A DNA stretch of 64,000 nt from Flavihumibacter cheonanensis (GTDB lineage: Bacteria > Bacteroidota > Bacteroidia > Chitinophagales > Chitinophagaceae). The notes beneath the pieces are model-generated. The model was given only the letters and a program-made list of their open reading frames with translations. It made no database searches and was not told the origin of the DNA. Positions 57,919 through 64,000 of the stretch are shown piece after piece. Location of the stretch: positions 248,001 through 312,000 of the forward strand of contig NZ_JAKRWF010000001.1 of assembly GCF_022352215.1 (NCBI RefSeq), in the 5' to 3' direction. Made by a program: the position numbers and the translations under genes. The stretch's first letter is position 1, and every line of letters starts with the position of its first letter.

Positions 57919-58800
57919 ATGAAAAAACAAAATTCGAGAAGAACGGCCGTAAAACAGCTGCTAGCAGCAGGAGCAGGAATTGCTCTGGCACCGACTGCAG
58001 GTTTAGCCGCTGAAAAATCAGCGGCATCCAATACAATGAAGGGAAATATCAATCATTCGGTATGCCGCTGGACCTATGGTCATTTAAGTCTGGATCAGCT
58101 ATGTGTAGCGGCAAAGGAAATCGGAATCAAAGCGATTGACCTGGTAGGGCCGAAGGAATGGGATGTGTTGAAGAAACATGACCTGGATTCTTCCATGTGT
58201 AATGGTGCCGAGATAAACCTGGTTCATGGGTTCAACAACACTACGTATCATCAGAAACTGATTGAAAATTATAGTGCGATGATACCCCTGGTGGCAAAAG
58301 CCGGTTACAAAAATCTGATTTGTTTCAGTGGCAACAGGGATGGCATGGATGATGAAACAGGCTTACAGAATTCAGTAATCGGTTTGAAAAAAATACTGGG
58401 ACTGGCTGAAAAGCATGGGGTGGTCCTGACAATGGAATTGCTGAACAGCAGGGTTGATCATAAGGACTACATGTGTGATCGTTCCGTATGGGGAATTGAA
58501 TTGTGCAAACGACTGGGATCTGAAAATTTTAAGTTGCTGTATGATATCTATCATATGCAGATTGATGAAGGCGATGTGATTCGCTCCATCCAGAACAACC
58601 ATGTTTATTATGGACATTATCATACAGCGGGTAATCCAGGCAGACATGAGTTGGACGAGAACCAGGAATTGAATTATCCTGCAATTATGAGAGCGATTCA
58701 TGCAACAGGATTTAAAGGCTATGTGGCGCAGGAATTTATTCCAACGGCTACTGATAAAATAGCTTCACTGAGAAATGCAGTTACTTTATGTGATATATAA
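57919..58800 (+). CDS. Tat-exported hydroxypyruvate isomerase-like TIM barrel
   Basis: 293 residues. N-terminal twin-arginine signal (NSRRTAVKQLLAAGAGIALA), then a xylose-isomerase-like barrel of the Hyi type: SVCRWTYGHLSLDQLCVAAK, IKAIDLVGPKEW, MELLNSRVDHKDYM (metal Glu), LLYDIYHMQIDEGDVIRSI and YYGHYHTAGNPGRHELDENQ, ending GYVAQEFIP. Isomerase, epimerase or lyase activity on a keto-sugar in the periplasm is likely. It follows the MFS gene by six bases. Confidence 0.9.
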   Translation: MKKQNSRRTAVKQLLAAGAGIALAPTAGLAAEKSAASNTMKGNINHSVCRWTYGHLSLDQLCVAAKEIGIKAIDLVGPKEWDVLKKHDLDSSMCNGAEINLVHGFNNTTYHQKLIENYSAMIPLVAKAGYKNLICFSGNRDGMDDETGLQNSVIGLKKILGLAEKHGVVLTMELLNSRVDHKDYMCDRSVWGIELCKRLGSENFKLLYDIYHMQIDEGDVIRSIQNNHVYYGHYHTAGNPGRHELDENQELNYPAIMRAIHATGFKGYVAQEFIPTATDKIASLRNAVTLCDI

Positions 58801-58835
58801 AACCAAAACTAAACGCTACATTTTAAACAACTGTT

Positions 58836-60518
58836 ATGGCAGAGAATACGTACGATGCAATTGTCATAGGGTCTGGCATCAGTGGAGGCTGGGCTGCTAA
58901 GGAACTAACCGAAAAGGGGCTCAAAACCCTCATGCTTGAAAGGGGACGTGACGTGGAGCATGTAAAAGACTATGTAAACGCGAACAAGCATCCCTGGGAA
59001 TTCCCACATCGGGGGGGAAGAACTCAACAGATGATCAAGGATTACCCGGTATTGAAAAGGGATTATCCATTAAATGAGACCAACCTTGATTTCTGGGTGA
59101 ATGAAAAGGATTGCCCGTATACAGAGGTGAAACGATTCGACTGGTTCCGTGGTTACCATGTGGGTGGCCGGTCGCTTACATGGGGGAGGCAGAGTTATCG
59201 GTTCAGTGATATGGATTTTGAGGCAAACCTTAAGGACGGACATGGTGTAGATTGGCCGATCCGTTATAAAGACATAGCTCCCTGGTATAGTTATGCTGAA
59301 AAGTTTGCCGGTGTAAATGGTTCGAAAGAAGGGTTGCCTCATCTGCCAGATGGAGAATTCCTGCCCGCGATGGAGCTGAACTGTGTGGAAAAAGATGCTG
59401 CTGAGCGGATTCGTAAACACTATAAGGATGCACGTCGCCTGATCATTGGCCGAAGTGCCAATCTTACGGCTCCCCATAACAACCGGACCAATTGCCAATA
59501 TCGCAATAAGTGTTGGCTTGGTTGTCCGTTTGGTGCTTATTTCAGTACACAGTCGGCAACATTGCCAGCTGCAAAAGCAACTGGAAATTTAACGCTTCGT
59601 CCCTGGTCAATTGTTACCAAAATCTTGTATGATAAGGATACTAAAAAAGCAAAAGGGGTGGAGATCCTGGATGCTCAAAACAACAAGACCTATGAATACT
59701 ATGCCAAGATCATTTTCCTGAATGCTTCAGCTTTAAACAGTACCTGGATTCTGATGAATTCTGCAACAGATATCTGGCCGGATGGATTAGGAAGCAGCAG
59801 TGGAGAATTAGGACATAACCTGATGGACCATCACTTGGGTGTGGGTGCCGGTGGTATTGTTGAAGGATACGAAGACAAATATTATTTTGGTCGCCGTCCA
59901 AATGGTTTCTACATTCCTCGTTTCCGCAACCTCAATGGAGATGAAGGCAGGGGATATGTGCGTGGTTTTGGATACCAGGGTGCAGCCAGTCGCCAGGGTT
60001 GGAGCAGAGATATCGCCGAATTGAATATTGGTGCAGAATTGAAGGAGGCACTAACCGAGCCGGGTACCTGGACAATGGGTATGGGTGGATTTGGAGAGAT
60101 CCTGCCCTATCATGATAACAAAGTAACCCTGGATAAAACACGGACTGATAAATGGGGGCTGAATGTTCTCGCTATTGATTGTGAGCTGAAGGAAAATGAG
60201 TTGAAGATGCGGGAGGACATGATGAACGATGCAGCGGAGATACTGGAAGCAGCCGGAGTTAAAAATGTGAGTAAGCGGGATGGAGATGGCACAATGGGAC
60301 GAGGTATTCATGAAATGGGGACTGCAAGGATGGGTCGTGATCCAAAGACCTCCGTATTGAATGGTTGGAACCAGGTATGGGATGCGCAGAATGTATTTGT
60401 GACCGACGGGGCCTGCATGACATCCGGTGCCTGTGTGAATCCATCGCTGACCTATATGGCACTGACTGCACGGGCTGCCGATCATGCTGTATCTGAATTG
60501 AAAAAAGGAAATCTTTAA
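58836..60518 (+). CDS. GMC-family FAD oxidoreductase, second copy
   Basis: 560 residues without a signal peptide. FAD site YDAIVIGSGISGGWAAKEL (6-24), substrate-region GGRSLTWGRQSYRF, a Cys set C220-x5-C226-x3-C230 (one Cys fewer than the first copy; the CxxC partner is Arg), and the C-terminal HEMGTARMGRDP and VTDGACMTSGACVNPSLTYM. It is clearly related to, but diverged from, the first copy, so it probably oxidises a different sugar or anomer. Its own small-subunit gene follows 19 bases later. Confidence 0.93.
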   Translation: MAENTYDAIVIGSGISGGWAAKELTEKGLKTLMLERGRDVEHVKDYVNANKHPWEFPHRGGRTQQMIKDYPVLKRDYPLNETNLDFWVNEKDCPYTEVKRFDWFRGYHVGGRSLTWGRQSYRFSDMDFEANLKDGHGVDWPIRYKDIAPWYSYAEKFAGVNGSKEGLPHLPDGEFLPAMELNCVEKDAAERIRKHYKDARRLIIGRSANLTAPHNNRTNCQYRNKCWLGCPFGAYFSTQSATLPAAKATGNLTLRPWSIVTKILYDKDTKKAKGVEILDAQNNKTYEYYAKIIFLNASALNSTWILMNSATDIWPDGLGSSSGELGHNLMDHHLGVGAGGIVEGYEDKYYFGRRPNGFYIPRFRNLNGDEGRGYVRGFGYQGAASRQGWSRDIAELNIGAELKEALTEPGTWTMGMGGFGEILPYHDNKVTLDKTRTDKWGLNVLAIDCELKENELKMREDMMNDAAEILEAAGVKNVSKRDGDGTMGRGIHEMGTARMGRDPKTSVLNGWNQVWDAQNVFVTDGACMTSGACVNPSLTYMALTARAADHAVSELKKGNL

Positions 60519-60537
60519 TTGATAAAACGAACTACTT

Positions 60538-61107
60538 ATGAAACGTAGACAAGCCGTTTCGACAATGGCCGTCATTCTGGGAGGATCTATGGTTGGATCA
60601 CAGTTGTTTTTGACGGGTTGTAAGCAAACAGAAAAAAAAGCAAATAGCACTGACTTTTCACCAGAAGAGATTGCGTTACTGGATGAAATTGGTGAAACCA
60701 TTATACCCACGACAAATACACCAGGAGCGAAAGCAGCTCAAATTGGTGCATTCATGAAGATCATGGTAACAGACTGTTACGATGAAGCTGCTCAGAAAGT
60801 GTTTGTAGATGGAATTTCCAGTTTGAAAGAAGCCAGTGATAAAAAGTTCGGCAAAGGGTTCATGGAACTGGAGCCTGCTCAACGAAAAGAATTGTTGGTT
60901 GAGTTGGATAAAGAACAACGTGAGTACCAGAAAAATAAAAAACCCGAAGAGCCCAATCATTATTTTAAAATGATGAAAGATTTGACCTTGCAGGGCTATT
61001 TCACATCTGAAATCGGAGCTACACAGGCATTGCGTTATGAAGCTGTGCCCGGAAGATATGAAGGATGTATGCCGTATCAGAAAGGGGATAAAACCTGGGC
61101 GACTTAA
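60538..61107 (+). CDS. Gluconate 2-dehydrogenase subunit 3 family lipoprotein, second copy
   Basis: 189 residues. MKRRQAVSTMAVILGGSMVG with twin Arg, then a lipobox (FLTGC, Cys28). Domain: FSPEEIALLDEIGETIIPTT, GAKAAQIGAFMKIMVTDCYD, YFKMMKDLTLQGYFTSEIGA, matching the first copy in layout. It should form the exported dehydrogenase with the second GMC protein. A heptamer array and a strong bidirectional terminator follow. Confidence 0.92.
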   Translation: MKRRQAVSTMAVILGGSMVGSQLFLTGCKQTEKKANSTDFSPEEIALLDEIGETIIPTTNTPGAKAAQIGAFMKIMVTDCYDEAAQKVFVDGISSLKEASDKKFGKGFMELEPAQRKELLVELDKEQREYQKNKKPEEPNHYFKMMKDLTLQGYFTSEIGATQALRYEAVPGRYEGCMPYQKGDKTWAT

Positions 61108-61111
61108 GGAA

Positions 61112-61139
61112 GTGAAAAGTGAAAAGTGAAAGGTGAAAA
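61112..61139 (+). repeat. GTGAAAR heptamer array
   Basis: Four 7-base units (GTGAAAA, GTGAAAA, GTGAAAG, GTGAAAA) lie four bases after the stop of the second subunit-3 gene, directly before the terminator hairpin. Confidence 0.8.
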
Positions 61140-61140
61140 A

Positions 61141-61170
61141 AAATACCCGTCGGTTAGCCGACGGGTATTT
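61141..61170. terminator. Bidirectional intrinsic terminator
   Basis: AAATACCCGTCGG (61141-61153) and CCGACGGGTATTT (61158-61170) form a perfect 13-bp stem with loop TTAG, with A- and T-runs at both ends. It separates the GMC operon from the convergent histone-like gene. Confidence 0.92.
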
Positions 61171-61188
61171 TCGTAGATATACAAATGA

Positions 61189-61644
61189 TTATGCTTCTGA
61201 GCTACCTTCTACCGGAGCGGTTGTACCTTCTGGTGCCGGAGCTTCCATTACCGGGGCAGCTGGTGCAGGAGCAGGAGCTTTTTTCCTTGCGGGTTTACGG
61301 CCAGCTTTTTTAGGCGCTGCCTTTTTTGCCGCTTTTTTAGGCGCCGCTTTCTTAGCCGCTTTTTTTGCTACTTTTTTAGGCGCTGCCTTCTTAGCTGCTT
61401 TCTTAGCTGCTTTTTTAGGCGCTGCCTTCTTAGCTGCTTTTTTTGCTGCTTTCTTAGGGGCTGCTTTTTTAGCTACTGCTTTTTTCAGCGCTTTTTTAGC
61501 TGCTTTTTTAGGCGCTGCCTTCTTAACTGCTTTTTTAGGCGCTGCTTTTTTTGCTGCTTTCTTAGGGGCTGCTTTTTTAGCTACCGCTTTTTTTACTGCC
61601 TTTTTGGCCGGTGCTTTTTTGGCGGCCTTCTTTTTAGTGGGCAT
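61189..61644 (-). CDS. Histone H1-like Lys/Ala-rich nucleoid protein
   Basis: 151 residues made almost entirely of KKAAPKKA / KKAVAKKA repeats (about residues 3-118), followed by a short Ala/Pro/Glu-rich acidic tail (PAPAAPVMEAPAPEG). The composition is that of histone H1 C-terminal-like proteins of bacteria (AlgP, Hc1/BpH1 types) that coat or condense DNA. The coding DNA is a degenerate tandem repeat, so its length is likely to vary between strains. It is divergent from fusA. Confidence 0.88.
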   Translation of the reverse strand: MPTKKKAAKKAPAKKAVKKAVAKKAAPKKAAKKAAPKKAVKKAAPKKAAKKALKKAVAKKAAPKKAAKKAAKKAAPKKAAKKAAKKAAPKKVAKKAAKKAAPKKAAKKAAPKKAGRKPARKKAPAPAPAAPVMEAPAPEGTTAPVEGSSEA

Positions 61645-61768
61645 ATTAAACTGTGATTTTTAGTGAAATAATGGGTTAACAAGATTGATTTCTAAATTTA
61701 CATCCCTTGTACATATCTACCAATATGTCAGTGCTTTTTGAGCAACTATTTTTTTATATAAGGCGAAA

Positions 61769-61801
61769 TTTTGGGGAATCGGACCGTAATCGGCCCCAAA
61801 A
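61769..61801. repeat. Stem-loop in the fusA upstream region
   Basis: TTTTGGGG (61769-61776) and CCCCAAAA (61794-61801) are complementary around a 17-base loop that itself holds CCG/CGG pairing; a T-rich run follows. The 278-base space between the histone-like gene and fusA holds this element and the fusA promoter; I see nothing else in it. Confidence 0.5.
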
Positions 61802-61852
61802 CTTAATTTTTTGGTAGCAGTAAACAAGGTTTCGTATTTCCGGGAGAATACT

Positions 61853-61860
61853 TACCTTTG
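61853..61860 (+). promoter_or_regulatory. -7 promoter element of fusA
   Basis: TACCTTTG (61853-61860) is followed by CGTCCCAAAT, nearly the same as before rpsL (47822-47840). A clear TTTG is not present at -33; TTTC at 61830-61833 is at the right distance. Confidence 0.7.
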
Positions 61861-61922
61861 CGTCCCAAATTAGGTTTTTTGGGTGTTTCAACCATTCGAC
61901 TTAACATTTTTAACATACAACA

Positions 61923-64000
61923 ATGGCAGACTTAAGATTTCAAAGAAACTTTGGTATTGCGGCCCATATCGATGCCGGTAAGACCACTACAACAGAGCGT
62001 ATTCTGCGCTACACAGGTATGATCCATAGAATCGGTGAAGTGCACGATGGTGCGGCAACAACCGACTGGATGGAGCAGGAGAAGGAGCGTGGTATTACCA
62101 TTACTTCCGCTGCTGTAAGCTGCCAGTGGAATTTTCCTACTAACAAGGGACAGGTTACACCTGAGTCTAAAAAATACTCTTTTAACATCATTGATACTCC
62201 GGGTCACGTGGACTTTACTGTAGAGGTAGAGCGTTCTATGCGTGTACTGGATGGTTTGATTGCCTTGTTTAGTGCAGTTGATGGTGTTGAACCTCAGTCT
62301 GAAACAGTTTGGCGCCAGGCCAACCGTTATAAGGTTCCCCGTATCGGATTCGTTAACAAAATGGACCGTTCCGGTGCTGACTTCCTGAATGTGGTAAAGC
62401 AGGTTAAAGAAATGTTGGGTGCGAAAGCTGTTCCACTTCAGTTGCCAATTGGTGCTGAAGATAATTTCAAAGGTGTGGTTGACCTGATCAAAATGAAAGG
62501 TATTATCTGGCACGCTGAAACGGAAGGCATGACCTTCGACGAAATTGATGTGCCTGCAGATATGGTGGACGAAGCTAATGAGTGGAGAGGTAACCTCGTT
62601 GAAGCAGTAGCTGAATACGATGACACCCTGATGGAAAAATTCTTTGAAGATCCCAATTCCATTACTGAAGCCGAAATGCATGAAGCCATTCGTAAGGCAA
62701 CCATCGATCTGAGCATCGTTCCCATGATGTGTGGCTCTTCTTTCAAAAACAAAGGAGTACAAACTGCACTTGATGCGGTATGTCGTTACCTGCCAAGTCC
62801 GGTTGATATTGAAGCTATTGAAGGTACTCATCCTGAGACAGGTGAAACCATTTCCCGTAAGCCGGATGCAAAAGAGCCTTTTGCAGCTTTGGCATTCAAG
62901 ATCATGACTGATCCATTCGTTGGTCGTCTGGCCTTCTTCCGGGCCTATTCCGGTCACCTGGATGCGGGTTCTTATGTTTTGAACGTGCGCAGTGGTAAGA
63001 AAGAAAGGATTAGCCGTATCATGAAAATGTTTGCTAACAAACAGAACCCCATCGATTTTATCGAAGCAGGTGATATTGGTGCAGCAGTAGGTTTTAAGGA
63101 AATCAAAACCGGTGATACCCTTTGCGATGAAAACCATCCGATCACGCTGGAGAACATGTTCATCCCTGAGCCTGTAATCGCAGTAGCAGTTGAGCCTAAA
63201 ACGCAGGCAGACGTTGATAAAATGGGTATGGCGATCGCGAAGCTGGTTGAAGAAGATCCTACTCTTCGTGTAAATACCGATGAAGAAACTGGTCAAACCA
63301 TTCTGCGTGGAATGGGTGAATTGCACCTGGAGATCATCATTGATCGTATGCGTCGTGAATTTAAAGTAGAAGTTAACCAGGGTAATCCCCAGGTGGCTTA
63401 TAAAGAAGCCTTTACCGGTAAAGTTGAACACCGTGAAACACTGAAAAAGCAAACCGGTGGTCGTGGTAAATTCGCTGATATTTATTTCGAACTCAGTGCT
63501 GCAGATCAGGACTGGTTGGAAGCAAATCCTGGAAAAGGCTTCCAGTTTGTGAACGATATCTTCGGAGGATCTATTCCAAAGGAATTCATTCAGCCCATCC
63601 AAAAGGGATTTGAAGCATCTATGACAAATGGTGTACTCGCGAACTACCCGGTAGTAAACATGAAAGTGCGCATTTTCGACGGTAGCTTCCACGCCGTGGA
63701 TTCCGATGCAATGTCTTTCGAACTTTGTGCCAAGCAAGGCTTCCGTGAGGCAGCCCGCAAAGCGAAACCAGTATTGCTGGAGCCAATCATGAAAGTCGAA
63801 GTAGTAACTCCTGATCAATACATGGGTGATGTTACAGGTGATTTGAACCGCCGTCGTGGTATGATGGAAGGTATGGATAGCCGTAACAACGCACAGGTTA
63901 TCAAGGCAAAAGTTCCCCTGAGTGAAATGTTCGGATATGTAACGCAGCTTCGTTCTCTGTCATCCGGCCGTGCTTCCTCAACCATGGAATTCTCTCACTA
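61923..64000 (+). CDS. fusA: Elongation factor G, 3' end beyond window
   Basis: The frame is open from the ATG at 61923 to the window end, 692 codons, so only the last few residues (EF-G is about 700) are missing. GTPase motifs [31 protein letters not shown] and NKMDRSG, then domain [14 protein letters not shown] and domain V with [19 protein letters not shown]. It drives tRNA-mRNA translocation. It is separated from rpsL-rpsG, its usual operon partners, by a 13-kb keto-sugar locus. Confidence 0.98.
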   Translation, partial: MADLRFQRNFGIAAHIDAGKTTTTERILRYTGMIHRIGEVHDGAATTDWMEQEKERGITITSAAVSCQWNFPTNKGQVTPESKKYSFNIIDTPGHVDFTVEVERSMRVLDGLIALFSAVDGVEPQSETVWRQANRYKVPRIGFVNKMDRSGADFLNVVKQVKEMLGAKAVPLQLPIGAEDNFKGVVDLIKMKGIIWHAETEGMTFDEIDVPADMVDEANEWRGNLVEAVAEYDDTLMEKFFEDPNSITEAEMHEAIRKATIDLSIVPMMCGSSFKNKGVQTALDAVCRYLPSPVDIEAIEGTHPETGETISRKPDAKEPFAALAFKIMTDPFVGRLAFFRAYSGHLDAGSYVLNVRSGKKERISRIMKMFANKQNPIDFIEAGDIGAAVGFKEIKTGDTLCDENHPITLENMFIPEPVIAVAVEPKTQADVDKMGMAIAKLVEEDPTLRVNTDEETGQTILRGMGELHLEIIIDRMRREFKVEVNQGNPQVAYKEAFTGKVEHRETLKKQTGGRGKFADIYFELSAADQDWLEANPGKGFQFVNDIFGGSIPKEFIQPIQKGFEASMTNGVLANYPVVNMKVRIFDGSFHAVDSDAMSFELCAKQGFREAARKAKPVLLEPIMKVEVVTPDQYMGDVTGDLNRRRGMMEGMDSRNNAQVIKAKVPLSEMFGYVTQLRSLSSGRASSTMEFSH

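Noticed and set aside
37386-61139. Heptamer arrays as CRISPR-like repeats
   Set aside because: Units are contiguous with no spacers and only 7 bases long, and no cas gene is in the window.
61189-61644. Plus-strand reading of the histone-like gene (Ala/Phe/Leu-rich)
   Set aside because: The repeats read as the Lys/Ala-rich histone-like protein on the minus strand with ATG and stop; the hydrophobic reading is the mirror image.
61932-63818. Long open frame (628 codons) on the minus strand
   Set aside because: It is fully antisense to fusA, which is unmistakable on the plus strand. The antisense translation is rich in Phe, His, Cys and Arg with no family signature, an effect of fusA codon usage.

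Overview
The window is a chromosomal segment of a Bacteroidota bacterium, most likely of the family Chitinophagaceae. The reasons are promoters of the TTTG / TAnnTTTG type, start codons that mostly lack a Shine-Dalgarno sequence, a type III glutamine synthetase, a TonB-dependent receptor, a LytS/LytTR pair, a lysine/alanine-rich histone H1-like protein and a Bacteroidota-type YidC. It looks like core chromosome with some accessory patches. I found no rRNA, tRNA, CRISPR array, prophage or intact insertion sequence. No gene-free stretch exceeds 300 bases.

Layout. 1-5.4 kb: the 3' end of an unrecognised gene, an overlapping DUF2339/DUF3999 membrane pair, a small HTH protein and a lipoprotein. 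5.5-10.5 kb: a TonB-dependent receptor, a NadR-like NMN adenylyltransferase/ribosylnicotinamide kinase with an extra C-terminal domain, and a divergent RtcB-family protein, closely spaced like an operon. 10.6-13.2 kb: a secreted or anchored protein overlapping a LytS-type kinase and LytTR regulator. 13.2-17 kb: an acetyltransferase, an alpha/beta hydrolase, a lipoprotein and a PQQ-type sugar dehydrogenase. 17-20.9 kb: bacterial end joining (ligD, ku) with an overlapping CHAD gene. 21-24 kb: small accessory enzymes including a rifampin ADP-ribosyltransferase (Arr), NudK and a short ribosome-hibernation factor, followed by a repeat-rich intergenic patch. 24.2-30 kb: glutamine synthetase III and three envelope-glycan genes. 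30-40.5 kb: housekeeping genes (purL, rfaD, proC, pyrG, yidC) with a PAS kinase that looks degenerate. 40.6-47.8 kb: a TPR protein, phosphosulfolactate synthase, aroE, a thioesterase, rdgB with a sigma factor and probable anti-sigma factor, and ilvE. 47.8-64 kb: rpsL-rpsG and, 13 kb later, fusA, which runs off the window end.

The most interesting region is 48.8-61.1 kb, between rpsG and fusA. It holds two GMC oxidoreductases, each paired with a gluconate-2-dehydrogenase subunit-3-like protein, together with a DUF1080 (3-keto-glycoside hydrolase-like) lipoprotein, a ThuA protein, a Gfo/Idh/MocA oxidoreductase, three xylose-isomerase-like TIM barrels, a lipoprotein cytochrome c and an MFS transporter. 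The set reads as an oxidative pathway that makes and processes 3-keto-sugars. It separates rpsL-rpsG from fusA, and fusA carries a promoter nearly identical to that of rpsL.

Non-coding structure includes a dispersed GTGAAAR heptamer repeat family at four intergenic sites, a perfect 32-bp palindrome before the DUF2339 gene, a nested inverted repeat around an 11-bp tandem repeat at 24.0 kb, a possible IS21-type end remnant beside it, and several clear intrinsic terminators.
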